A program made the position numbers and the translations under genes. 52,332 nt of DNA from Sphingobacteriales bacterium (GTDB taxonomy: Bacteria; Bacteroidota; Bacteroidia; Chitinophagales; Chitinophagaceae): positions 1 through 52,332 of the forward strand of contig JAPLEF010000181.1 of NCBI GenBank assembly GCA_026391525.1, written 5' to 3'. The notes below the pieces were generated by a model. The model did not search any database, was not told where the DNA came from, and was given only the letters and a program-made list of their open reading frames with translations. Of the stretch, positions 35,202-43,261 are shown in pieces. Positions within the stretch are counted from its first letter, which is position 1. The number at the start of each line of letters is the position of its first letter.

Positions 35202-36332
35202 ATGAACATAAACCGCCATAATTACGAAACTTTTTTTCTGCTTTATGCAGATAAGGAGTTGTGTACTTCCGAAAAGAAAGAAGTGGAAGATTTTGTGGCA
35301 ACACATACCGATTTGGCAATTGAACTGAAAGAACTGATGGCATTATGCCTACCTGTTGAGAACATCAAATTTCCGGATAAATCTTCGCTTTGCAGAACCA
35401 ATAAGGCACCTGAAGAACAGGAGAACCTGCTGCTGATGCTCGACAATGAAGTTCCATATGCTGAAAGGGAAAGATTACAACAACTTATTTCCAAAGATGT
35501 TGATGTATCGAAGGAATGGGCTTTATTGCAGAAAACACAATTAGAAGTAGATGAATCTATCCTTTATCCGGATAAGGCTATTCTTTACCGTTATGAGTCA
35601 GGAAAGCTACGTTATATGAATTTCCGCCGTTTGATGGCAGCAGCTTCAATAGCTGCATTGCTTTTCTTCGGCAGCAGATTTATTTTCCGTACTGAAAAAG
35701 TGAATGACCAGCCCCAGAATCATGAGATTTCACAAAACATGCCATCCGTTGTTCCATCACCTGTAAAACAAGATTCTATAATCAATTATCTAACTAACGG
35801 TGATGAACAACCTATTACACAACAGGAAATTCAATCAGAAGTTAAGCCTGAAGTTACTGGCGAAAGGAACTTCTTTTCTACCGGCAATAAACAAACTGAT
35901 AAGCTGAAATCTTCTGTAGCAAAGGATTTGAAGGTTCCTGCAATTCCGAAAGATCGTATTTTAGAAAATCTTAACAACCACGGAAGTAACAAATCGCTTT
36001 CTTCTAACGTAAGCGATAATAAGAACGAAACATTGCAAACAAAAATCAATAAAACGGTCGCAACAATCCGGCTCCCGGAAAATCAAAAGATTTTAGCAGC
36101 ACCTGATATGGAAATTTCATTGCCGGCACCTGTAAGCTATGCACAACAAGCCAGCAGTACTGTTCCGGATGAAGCTTCTGATACCAAAGTATTGTATATG
36201 GATGAGGATAGGTTAAACAAAACACGCGTTGGTGGTTTTGTACGAAAAGTAAAAAGGGTTATCGAACGAAACACAAATAGTAAAGCCGGAAAACCACTAC
36301 GCATCGCCGGATTCGAGATAGCGGCGAACTAA
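35202..36332 (+). CDS. probable anti-sigma factor: duplicated N-terminal domain, one TM helix, periplasmic tail
   Basis: A 376-residue protein I read as the cognate anti-sigma factor by position and layout. The N-terminal 140 residues contain an internal duplication. YETFFLLYADKELCTSEKKE at about residue 7 and ENLLLMLDNEVPYAERERLQ at about residue 71 align with each other, each followed about 40 residues later by a PDKSSLCR or PDKAILYR motif. A single membrane helix follows near residues 147-164 (LMAAASIAALLFFGSRFIF). The rest, about 200 residues, is polar, low in structure and rich in Ser/Asn/Lys, ending in the basic segment VGGFVRKVKRVIERNTNSK. No zinc-binding HxxxCxxC is seen. ATG 35202 is preferred to TTG 35184. 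Confidence 0.72.
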   Translation: MNINRHNYETFFLLYADKELCTSEKKEVEDFVATHTDLAIELKELMALCLPVENIKFPDKSSLCRTNKAPEEQENLLLMLDNEVPYAERERLQQLISKDVDVSKEWALLQKTQLEVDESILYPDKAILYRYESGKLRYMNFRRLMAAASIAALLFFGSRFIFRTEKVNDQPQNHEISQNMPSVVPSPVKQDSIINYLTNGDEQPITQQEIQSEVKPEVTGERNFFSTGNKQTDKLKSSVAKDLKVPAIPKDRILENLNNHGSNKSLSSNVSDNKNETLQTKINKTVATIRLPENQKILAAPDMEISLPAPVSYAQQASSTVPDEASDTKVLYMDEDRLNKTRVGGFVRKVKRVIERNTNSKAGKPLRIAGFEIAAN

Positions 36333-36353
36333 TTCACTTTTAAATATCATGTT

Positions 36354-37232
36354 ATGAAAAAGCTAATGATCATTTTAGCAGGCGCCTTCTATTCTTCAGC
36401 CGTATCGGCACAAACCGACAGCACATTTAACCCCAATACTGGTGATACCCTCCGGATAGGTAATATCATCATTGTAAAGAAAGGCAACAAAAGTATGAAA
36501 CAAGATAGTATCCATATCAATATGGGCAGGTCGGTTCCTAAAAAGAAATCAAAGGTAAGCACGAATTGGGGTATTCTTGATTTTGGATTTTCCAATTACA
36601 ATGATCAAACGAATTATGCAGCAACAGGAGATTACCTGGTGAACAGGCCCGGTACTCCTGCGTTTTCAAACAATGATTTCAGCGTGAATAATGGAAAGAG
36701 TGTAAACGTGAACATCTGGTTCTTCATGCAGCGATTAAGTTTGATCAAACAAAATGTGAATTTGAAATATGGCCTCGGCCTGGAATTGAATAATTACCGC
36801 TACAAATCATCAACGCTGATTAGTTACCGTGAAGGTGGAGCAGTGCCTTACAGTAACGGAGTGGTTACCAATGCTCCGTTCATATTCAGGGATTCCATTT
36901 CTTTTTCTAAAAACAAACTCGCAGCCGATTATCTAACTGTTCCTTTTATGCTCAATTTCGCAACCAACAATTACAATGGCCGTAAAGGACTTTGTATCAG
37001 CTTCGGCGTTAGTGCCGGATACCTCTATAGCCAACGCAATAAACAGGTTAGCGACAGCAGGGGTAAACAACACAACAAAGGCGATTATAATCTGGAACGA
37101 TTCAAACTTTCTTATATCGGTGAATTGGGCCTTGGTCCGGTAAAACTTTATGCATCCTATGCGCCAAAGTCGATGTACGAAAGCAGCATGGATATCCGGC
37201 CATATAATTTTGGCATACGATTCAGCAATTAA
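36354..37232 (+). CDS. outer-membrane beta-barrel protein (PorT/OMP_b-brl-like)
   Basis: A 292-residue exported protein with a signal peptide at residues 1-19 (LMIILAGAFYSSAVSAQ). The body has alternating hydrophobic-polar beta strands typical of small barrels, for example SVNVNIWFFMQRLSLIKQNV, NLKYGLGLELNNYRYKS, GLCISFGVSAGYLYSQR and LSYIGELGLGPVKLYASYAP. It ends MDIRPYNFGIRFSN, close to the usual aromatic C-terminal strand. It follows the anti-sigma-like gene by 21 bp and is followed by a terminator, so sigma, anti-sigma-like and barrel genes look like one unit. The ligand is unknown. Confidence 0.8.
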   Translation: MKKLMIILAGAFYSSAVSAQTDSTFNPNTGDTLRIGNIIIVKKGNKSMKQDSIHINMGRSVPKKKSKVSTNWGILDFGFSNYNDQTNYAATGDYLVNRPGTPAFSNNDFSVNNGKSVNVNIWFFMQRLSLIKQNVNLKYGLGLELNNYRYKSSTLISYREGGAVPYSNGVVTNAPFIFRDSISFSKNKLAADYLTVPFMLNFATNNYNGRKGLCISFGVSAGYLYSQRNKQVSDSRGKQHNKGDYNLERFKLSYIGELGLGPVKLYASYAPKSMYESSMDIRPYNFGIRFSN

Positions 37233-37268
37233 ATAATTCTACCTCCTTTCTATTTGCCTTCGCCTCTT

Positions 37269-37301
37269 AAAACTTCCGTTCATAAAAGGCGGAGGTTTTT
37301 T
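37269..37301 (+). terminator. rho-independent terminator after the sigma/anti-sigma/barrel unit
   Basis: AAAACTTCCG (37269-37278) pairs with CGGAGGTTTT (37290-37299), with one G-T pair, followed by a T-run. It lies 37 bp after the barrel gene's stop. Confidence 0.75.
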
Positions 37302-37318
37302 CATGCCTGCTTTTTGGA

Positions 37319-38368
37319 ATGCTTAGTTTTGTGAACCGAAATTACCATTGCATGAATTTTCAGCATCAGGCCAAATCATTTTCTGTTTTGTTGGAAGGAA
37401 TTGACCTAAAAGTTTTTCAGGCAGCTCCTTATTGTAAGAAGTATCTTGGCCATTTACTCGGGCATCGCAATTATTATCTTGATATGTATGTGGCCGTTCT
37501 GGAAAAACTCTTAATGCAATGCCATAAGCCGGTTGCTGAAATTTGTGTAATCGACACCGGTGCAGGAAATGGGGTGCTTTCTTTATTCGCCTCCTATTGC
37601 GGTTTTAAAAGCGTTTTGTTAAATGAGATTGATCCACATTTTGTAGAAGCAGCCAGGCAGCTGTCGCATCAGCTTCAAATTCCTATCAATGCGTACTTTA
37701 CCGGGGATCTTATCGATTGTCAGGACGCAATCCGTCAATGGCAACCGGATGCCATTATCGGTACGGATATGATTGAACATATTTACGACCCGTTTCTTTT
37801 TTTTAACGCCATTCGTAATATCAACCCGAAAATGGCAAGTGTTTTTACCACAGGTAGCAATCCGGCCAATCCATTCAAAGTGTATCGTTTGAAGCAATTA
37901 CAAAAGAAGGATGAATGGGAAGGAGGCCAACCTGCGGATATTCTTCTTTTCGGGCATGAATCTCATCCTGCTTACTTCATTTGGCGTAAAAAGCTCATCA
38001 GGGAATATGCGGATAGCCTTTCCGAAGCAGATACGAAGATGCTTGCATTAGGTACAAGGGGGAGAAAATGGACAGATATTCAACCCATTGTTGATACTTA
38101 CCTGCAAAATGGCAATGAACCGGTGGCTGACCATTCCAACAATACCTGTCATCCAATTACAGGAAGCTGGACGGAGCGGCTCCTGCCATTCAGTTTTTAC
38201 AGGGATATCTATACGCGGAATGGTTTTGAATTGAAAATTGATCCCGGATTTTATAATGTTCATAAAAAAGGGTTAAAAGCAATGTTTCGGAAAGCATTGA
38301 ACCGGTCTGCACGAATTTTCGGTATAAGAATTGCACCATTTATTTTTTTATCAGGTGGGAGGAAATAA
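37319..38368 (+). CDS. class I SAM-dependent methyltransferase
   Basis: A 349-residue protein with a Rossmann methyltransferase core. Motif I is CVIDTGAGNGVLSLFASYCG near residues 77-96, the acidic loop after beta2 is LLNEIDPHF, and PDAIIGTDMIEHIYDPF near residue 145 matches the motif with acidic residue and EH seen in UbiG/Methyltransf_11 relatives. The N-terminal 70 residues (AYCKKYLGHLLGHRNYYLDM-like) and C-terminal 120 residues are additional and may determine substrate. An ATG at 37352 is an alternative start. No substrate can be named. The 3' end is followed closely by the YkuD gene. Confidence 0.82.
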   Translation: MLSFVNRNYHCMNFQHQAKSFSVLLEGIDLKVFQAAPYCKKYLGHLLGHRNYYLDMYVAVLEKLLMQCHKPVAEICVIDTGAGNGVLSLFASYCGFKSVLLNEIDPHFVEAARQLSHQLQIPINAYFTGDLIDCQDAIRQWQPDAIIGTDMIEHIYDPFLFFNAIRNINPKMASVFTTGSNPANPFKVYRLKQLQKKDEWEGGQPADILLFGHESHPAYFIWRKKLIREYADSLSEADTKMLALGTRGRKWTDIQPIVDTYLQNGNEPVADHSNNTCHPITGSWTERLLPFSFYRDIYTRNGFELKIDPGFYNVHKKGLKAMFRKALNRSARIFGIRIAPFIFLSGGRK

Positions 38369-38414
38369 TTATTTTTCCGGAAAATGCCTGAAACCAAATC
38401 TTTTTGAACATCTT

Positions 38415-38978
38415 ATGAAGCTGAAAAATATTTCTCCATTGTTCGGGGTGATTCCCATTGCCCTTTTGTTATTGTACGGCTTTATACCGGTAACTCATAA
38501 ACGTAGTTTGCAAAATAATAATGTTAACTTAACAGACAGTAGTTATTATATCATTGTAGATAAAAGCGATTACGAATTGAAGGTGTTTGATAGGGAAGGA
38601 TGGTATGCTACTTATCCGATTGTTTTTGGTAGTAAAGACCTGAGTGATAAATTTAGGGAAGGAGATAAGAGAACTCCCAATGGCACTTTTAAGATTATCC
38701 TTAAAAAAATCCATCCCAAATGGGGCCCTGAACTATTGCTGGATTATCCTAATGAGGAAAGTGTTGCAAAATTCAACCAAAGAAAAGCAAGTGGCCAGAT
38801 TCCCTCAGGAGCCAGAATCGGAAACGGTATTGCTATACATGCCACAAGGCCACAGGAAGAGTGGACGGTAGATCAGTTTTACAACTGGACGGATGGGTGT
38901 GTATCGGTTAAGTATACTGAAATGCAGGACCTGTTTAGCTATATTCCTGTTGGAACGAAGGTTACAATCCAACCATAA
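38415..38978 (+). CDS. L,D-transpeptidase (YkuD domain)
   Basis: A 187-residue protein anchored or exported by an N-terminal hydrophobic stretch (ISPLFGVIPIALLLLYGFIP). The YkuD domain begins with YYIIVDKSDYELKVFDREG and contains the catalytic region: IAIHATRPQEEWTVDQFYNW near residue 140 supplies the His, and WTDGCVSVKYTEMQDL near residue 160 supplies the nucleophilic Cys. It probably cross-links peptidoglycan or anchors proteins to it, or trims the stem peptide. The frame opens at 38331, but ATG 38415 places the hydrophobic leader correctly. Its end overlaps the convergent queA end by 17 bp. Confidence 0.9.
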   Translation: MKLKNISPLFGVIPIALLLLYGFIPVTHKRSLQNNNVNLTDSSYYIIVDKSDYELKVFDREGWYATYPIVFGSKDLSDKFREGDKRTPNGTFKIILKKIHPKWGPELLLDYPNEESVAKFNQRKASGQIPSGARIGNGIAIHATRPQEEWTVDQFYNWTDGCVSVKYTEMQDLFSYIPVGTKVTIQP

Positions 38979-40191
38979 AAAGCAAAGAGCCATCACCAAA
39001 ACTCAGAAAACGATATTCATGATCAAGAGCATGCTGATAAACCTCTTTCCATTTATCTCCAATCACAGCTGCTACCAATAGCAAAAGGGTAGAATGGGGT
39101 TGATGAAAATTGGTAATCAAAGCTCCAGCAATCCTGAACCGGTATCCCGGTGTAATCAGTAACTGTGTTTGAGTAAACAATCTTTCTTTTTGATTTCGCT
39201 TCATCCAGTTTAATAAGGCGTTCAGTGCCATGCTTTTTGTGCATTCAGTACCGGGCAAGCTATTGTTATAACAATCCCATTGCCCAAGTTCAAGCTTTTC
39301 TGTTTCAGGTTGAAGCCATGCTTTTACGCCCAGCCAGTAAAGAGTTTCCAGTGTTCGAAGTGAAGTTGTACCCACTGCAACCACCAGGTTTTCGGTATCA
39401 GCAATATTTCGTATGCAGGCCTCATCCACATCAATCCATTCTGCATGCATTTCGTGGTCTTTCATTTGTTCAGCCTGAACAGGTTTAAATGTACCGGCAC
39501 CAACATGCAGGGTCACTTTTTCAATAATTATTTTTTTTGCAACCAATTCATCAAGAAGAGCATTTGTAAAGTGTAAACCGGCTGTTGGCGCTGCAACCGA
39601 GCCATGCTTTTCGGCATACACGGTTTGATAGCGTTCCTCATCAGCATCTTCTGTTTCTCTTTTAATATAGGGTGGTAAGGGCACATCACCGGCTGCTAAA
39701 AGAATTTCTGCAAAAGAAAAATGTTGTGGATTCCACGAAAAACTGATGATGAAAGTTCCTTCCTGCTTTTCTTTTATGCTTGCATGGAGCGATACTTTTT
39801 CCTGATTGATGGTTATTGTTTTTTCCAGAATGGTTGTTTTCCATCTGGAAGCGCCGCCTACAAGGCATTTCCAGGTTACGGTTGAATGTGATGAAAGTAC
39901 AGTAGCGTAATCCTGAATCTCCCCGAATGGCTCAAGGCAGAAAATTTCGATCGGTTTCCCGCTTGTTTGCATAAACCTGATTCTTGCATGAATCACTTTG
40001 GTATTGTTGAAAACCATCATGGAATGCTCAGGAAGATAAATCGGAAGGTCTTTATAAATGGCATCTGTTATCTTGCCTTCCCGGTGAACCAGTAATTTGG
40101 ACGCATCCCTTTCCTCTAATGGATAGATTGCAATTTTATGTTCCGGTAGATGATAATGATAATCGTTTATAGCTATTTCTTCAGGAGACAT
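38962..40191 (-). CDS. queA: S-adenosylmethionine:tRNA ribosyltransferase-isomerase
   Basis: QueA transfers and isomerises the ribosyl part of SAM onto preQ1 in tRNA, giving epoxyqueuosine. The 409-residue protein has the family's segments: YHYHLPEHKIAIYPLEERDASKL at the start, MMVFNNTKVIHARI, TVYAEKHGSVAAPTAGLHFT in the middle, LHVGAGTFKPV and a C-terminal FHQPHSTLLLLVAA. It is somewhat longer than the usual roughly 350 residues, with insertions between the conserved blocks. No preQ1 riboswitch-like leader is evident. It has its own candidate -7 element. Confidence 0.95.
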   Translation of the reverse strand: MSPEEIAINDYHYHLPEHKIAIYPLEERDASKLLVHREGKITDAIYKDLPIYLPEHSMMVFNNTKVIHARIRFMQTSGKPIEIFCLEPFGEIQDYATVLSSHSTVTWKCLVGGASRWKTTILEKTITINQEKVSLHASIKEKQEGTFIISFSWNPQHFSFAEILLAAGDVPLPPYIKRETEDADEERYQTVYAEKHGSVAAPTAGLHFTNALLDELVAKKIIIEKVTLHVGAGTFKPVQAEQMKDHEMHAEWIDVDEACIRNIADTENLVVAVGTTSLRTLETLYWLGVKAWLQPETEKLELGQWDCYNNSLPGTECTKSMALNALLNWMKRNQKERLFTQTQLLITPGYRFRIAGALITNFHQPHSTLLLLVAAVIGDKWKEVYQHALDHEYRFLSFGDGSLLFMVGL

Positions 40192-40250
40192 TCATTTCGT
40201 TTTTCTAATAGATAATTTATCAAGACAGAAAAGTTTATCCTGTTCAACTG

Positions 40251-40258
40251 CAAAGATA
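40251..40258 (-). promoter_or_regulatory. candidate -7 element for queA
   Basis: Minus-strand TATCTTTG fits TAnnTTTG and lies 60 bp upstream of the queA ATG, overlapping no coding sequence. No TTG is found at the -33 position. Confidence 0.45.
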
Positions 40259-40268
40259 ATGTGCATCA

Positions 40269-41396
40269 TTATTCTACAGTTGCATCTGAAAACCCTTCAT
40301 AAACTGCCTGCAATATTTTTTGCCGGATGTTTTTTTTCAGCAATGCGTCATTGTCTTCCGGCATCAGGCGGTTACTGAGGAAAACGAAAACGAGTTGTGT
40401 TGCAGGATCAGCCCATGCTGCTGTACCGGTGAAGCCGGTATGCCCGAAGCATGAAGGAGACGCAGATGCAGCGGGATAGGGAACTTTTTTGTCGGCTGTT
40501 ACCCGTTCCGGCTTGTCGAATCCATAACCTCTTCGGCTGTTCCAGCTTTGATAGCTGGTGAAAAGTTGAATGGTGTTTTTTTGCAGGTACTGATTACCGT
40601 TAACCACTCCGGTATCCAATAGCATTTGCATAAGTGCAGCTATCGCGGCTGCAGACCCGAATAATCCTGCATGGCCAGAAACTCCTCCCATGATGGCAGC
40701 ACCAGGGTCGTGTACATCCCCTTTAAGCAGTTGGTTGCGGAAACCTTTTTCATATGTTGATGCTACAATTCGTTCTGCAGTGAATCTATTGTTGGGAAGG
40801 AAAGCAATATCATCTAATCGCATCGGGTTGTAAAAATGTGTGGCCATATATTCGTTGAGTTTCATACCGGAAACCTTTTCAATCACTTTGCCCAGGAAGA
40901 TAAAATCGAGGTCGCTATACACATATGAATTTCCGGGTTTTATTGCACTTTGAAGAATACGCTGATAAAACGTATCTCTCAATTCATTCCGAATAAATAA
41001 TTTTCCGGCCACCCTTACCGAAAAGCTATCTTCCGGTTGATCAACATATTTTTCAGGGTCAGGCATTCCATTGGCACTTAATGTTTCCTTGTAATAAGGG
41101 ATGTAGGGTATTAGTCCGGCTTCATGAAGCAGTAGTTTATCAATCTGGAGATTTTCTTTGTTGGTGCCTCTGCATTCTGGGAGATAATGGCCAAGGGTTT
41201 GGGTTAGTTCGAGGATACCCGATTCATAGGCTTTCATCACCGCTAATGTGCTGCATAAAATTTTTGTGAGTGAAGCCAGGTCGTAGATGTTGTTGGCAAC
41301 TACTTTAACGGTATTGCTATAATCGGTATATCCGTAAGGTTTTTCAAAAACAATTTTCCCGTTCTTGGCTACCAGTACTATTCCCCCCGGGATGGC
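40269..41396 (-). CDS. serine hydrolase (beta-lactamase-like) half of a NagZ fusion, in the -1 frame
   Basis: This frame continues the GH3 protein once one base is re-read at the A-run at 41397-41405. It starts AIPGGIVLVAKNGKIVFEK and carries a class C beta-lactamase/esterase fold: the nucleophile motif SLTK (Ser codon 41271-41273), YSDLDFIFLGKV as the second motif (YxN position), GAAIMGGVSGHAGLF, and HTGFTG at the KTG-box position. The first usable start in this frame is GTG 41240 or ATG 41237, downstream of the Ser codon, so independent initiation would lose the nucleophile. The rest of the frame is free of lesions, to a normal C-terminus. GH3-serine hydrolase fusions of about 1000 residues are known in Bacteroidota. 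Activity may be beta-lactamase-like, esterase or D-Ala-D-Ala directed. Confidence 0.8.
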   Translation of the reverse strand, partial: AIPGGIVLVAKNGKIVFEKPYGYTDYSNTVKVVANNIYDLASLTKILCSTLAVMKAYESGILELTQTLGHYLPECRGTNKENLQIDKLLLHEAGLIPYIPYYKETLSANGMPDPEKYVDQPEDSFSVRVAGKLFIRNELRDTFYQRILQSAIKPGNSYVYSDLDFIFLGKVIEKVSGMKLNEYMATHFYNPMRLDDIAFLPNNRFTAERIVASTYEKGFRNQLLKGDVHDPGAAIMGGVSGHAGLFGSAAAIAALMQMLLDTGVVNGNQYLQKNTIQLFTSYQSWNSRRGYGFDKPERVTADKKVPYPAASASPSCFGHTGFTGTAAWADPATQLVFVFLSNRLMPEDNDALLKKNIRQKILQAVYEGFSDATVE

Positions 41397-43225
41397 TTTT
41401 TTTTTATGGCATCAGCCACAATCGAATCTATGGTAGCGATACCTTCCTCTACATGGGGTCCCATTGCATTTCCCCTGGGAAGGGTAAAATTCGAAATAGT
41501 AAGCAAGCCGCTTCCGGAAGGATATTTTTCGCAAACGGTAACCGGTAAGGTTCCCAGGTAAGGCAACTTCCCTTGAAGAAGATCTGCTGCAACAGATTGG
41601 GTGATGTTGTCATTTTCATAACAAACCACCAAATTCCTTGCTGCACAGAAATTTGATGCGGCATAAGCATTGCCAAAAAGGAAACATACCGATTTTGAAC
41701 GTTGCAACAAAAGGTTCACAAAGGCAACGGCTTCTTTCGACAAGCCGAAATTATTGGCCGGTGCCCGGTTGATCTGATCAACACCAATTACGATTTTTTG
41801 ATACCGGCTTATAATACTGTCTGCTAATAAAGCAAGATCTTTTGTTTTGAGTTTTTGTGCATCCACGAAAATCAGCGCAGCCCCAAGGTCATTTTTTAAA
41901 CGCGCTGCAAAAGTATTGGAACCGCCGATACCAACATAAGCGATTTTTGAGCGCCCTTCTGCTGGTTTCAATGGGAAAAATGAACTGTCTTGCCTGCTGA
42001 GCAAAGTGATGGCATTTTCGGCTATTCGTTTACGTAACCCCGGCACTTCAGCATTGAGGTCGGCAGCTAAATTTTCGGTATCGATCGGCTTTAATATGGG
42101 CAACACATATTTGTATTTTGCTTTAAGCACCCTTTTGCAGTGGTATTCGATATCTGCCCAGCTCAACCTGCCTTCTTTGATGGCATCTTTCATCTTTTCA
42201 ATCACCAGCGGGATATTATCCGGCAAACAGAGCAAATCATTTCCCGCGATGATTGATTCAACCGAGGATGCGCCATCGGGGAAATATTTTTTTACTCCCA
42301 GCATTTCCAGGCCATCTGTAATGGTAAGTCCTTCGTAATTCATCTGCTTGCGCATGAGCTGGGTGATGTTTTTTTCCGATAAGGAACTGGGCCTGTTCTT
42401 CCGGTCGTCGATTGCAGGAATGTAAAGATGGCCGATCATAACACTGGCTGCATTTTCACGGAAGGCTTCACGGAACGGATACAATTCAAGGGAATCGAGC
42501 TGAGCCATCGATTTATTGATCACCGGGAGGTCGTAATGCGAATCTACATCTACATCTCCATGACCCGGAAAATGTTTCACGCATGCCATCACACCCCACT
42601 CCTGTAAGCCTTTGATATATTGGTTTCCCAGCAGGGCCACTTTATATTTGTTTTCTCCGAAACTCCTATCGTTGATCACGGGATTCGCCGGGTTATTATT
42701 CACATCCATAACGGGGGCATAATTCATGTGAATACCCATGCGTTTGCATTGTGCAGCAACCACCTGTCCATAACGGTAAACAATAGATGCATCTTTCATG
42801 GCGCCCAGCATCATCTGTTTGGGTAACGGTAAAACGCTGTCGATGATCCGCATGCCTACACCCCATTCTGCATCTATGGAAATAAGGATTGGTGTTTGAG
42901 CCATAGCCTGCAATGCATTGATCTGTTTGGCCTGCAATACCGGGCTTCCCTGAAAAATGCAAATACCGCCGATATTGTAGGTTTTCACCAAGGTAGAAAC
43001 CTGGCTGAACAGCGAAGTCACCTTGTTCGTTTTAAGGTCTATGGTTGAAAGCCTGGTTACCATGAGCTGGGCAATCTTTTGATTCGCATCCAAAGAAGCA
43101 TAAACGCTGTCTGCCCATTTTTGGGCTAATTGATCCTGATTTTTTTGGGCAAATAGTTGATGACCAAAAGGAAAAAACAGCAAAACGAAGGTTAAACGAA
43201 TCAAGCGATAAAAGGTGGGTTGCAC
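41378..43225 (-). CDS. GH3 beta-N-acetylhexosaminidase (NagZ-like) half of the fusion, zero frame
   Basis: An exported NagZ-type glycosidase that should release GlcNAc from peptidoglycan fragments. From GTG 43225 it is 615 residues with a signal peptide (LIRLTFVLLFFPFGHQLFAQ). The GH3 barrel includes RLSTIDLKTNKV, ISIDAEWGVGMRI, the catalytic His/Asp loop KHFPGHGDVDVDSHYD and the nucleophile region GLTITDGLEMLGVK. A GH3 C-terminal alpha/beta region follows (IAYVGIGGSNTFAARLKND). The zero frame ends six codons after the A-run at the TAG 41378-41380, adding only PSRGE. TTG 43279 is a less likely start. The homologous gene type continues into a serine hydrolase domain. The start lies 36 bp from divergent mutL. 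Confidence 0.88.
   Translation of the reverse strand: MQPTFYRLIRLTFVLLFFPFGHQLFAQKNQDQLAQKWADSVYASLDANQKIAQLMVTRLSTIDLKTNKVTSLFSQVSTLVKTYNIGGICIFQGSPVLQAKQINALQAMAQTPILISIDAEWGVGMRIIDSVLPLPKQMMLGAMKDASIVYRYGQVVAAQCKRMGIHMNYAPVMDVNNNPANPVINDRSFGENKYKVALLGNQYIKGLQEWGVMACVKHFPGHGDVDVDSHYDLPVINKSMAQLDSLELYPFREAFRENAASVMIGHLYIPAIDDRKNRPSSLSEKNITQLMRKQMNYEGLTITDGLEMLGVKKYFPDGASSVESIIAGNDLLCLPDNIPLVIEKMKDAIKEGRLSWADIEYHCKRVLKAKYKYVLPILKPIDTENLAADLNAEVPGLRKRIAENAITLLSRQDSSFFPLKPAEGRSKIAYVGIGGSNTFAARLKNDLGAALIFVDAQKLKTKDLALLADSIISRYQKIVIGVDQINRAPANNFGLSKEAVAFVNLLLQRSKSVCFLFGNAYAASNFCAARNLVVCYENDNITQSVAADLLQGKLPYLGTLPVTVCEKYPSGSGLLTISNFTLPRGNAMGPHVEEGIATIDSIVADAIKKKPSRGE
41396..41405 (-). other. A9 run with slippery heptamer A_AAA_AAG at the frame junction
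   Basis: The coding strand reads GCC ATA AAA AAA AAG CCA in the GH3 frame. The last A plus AAA AAG is the E. coli dnaX-type -1 slippery heptamer in correct phase. A one-base backward slip makes the next codon GCC and opens the serine-hydrolase frame exactly. A short GC-rich stretch (TCCCGGGGGGA) starts three bases downstream and may form a small stem. Confidence 0.85.
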
Positions 43226-43234
43226 AGGATGTGT

Positions 43235-43242
43235 TATTTTTG
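43235..43242 (+). promoter_or_regulatory. candidate -7 element for mutL
   Basis: TATTTTTG fits TAnnTTTG on the plus strand, 20 bp before the mutL start. The nearest TTG is only 12 bp upstream, so the -33 part is not supported. Confidence 0.4.
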
Positions 43243-43261
43243 TGCCACAAATTAATGGATT

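Noticed and set aside
40192-40268. preQ1 riboswitch upstream of queA
   Set aside because: No preQ1-type hairpin followed by an A-rich tail is seen; only a -7-like element is present.
41237-41240. Independent start of a separate serine hydrolase gene at GTG/ATG
   Set aside because: It would begin after the catalytic SxxK serine, and the sequence upstream to 41396 is clearly homologous to the same domain, so the half is read from the GH3 side or is broken.
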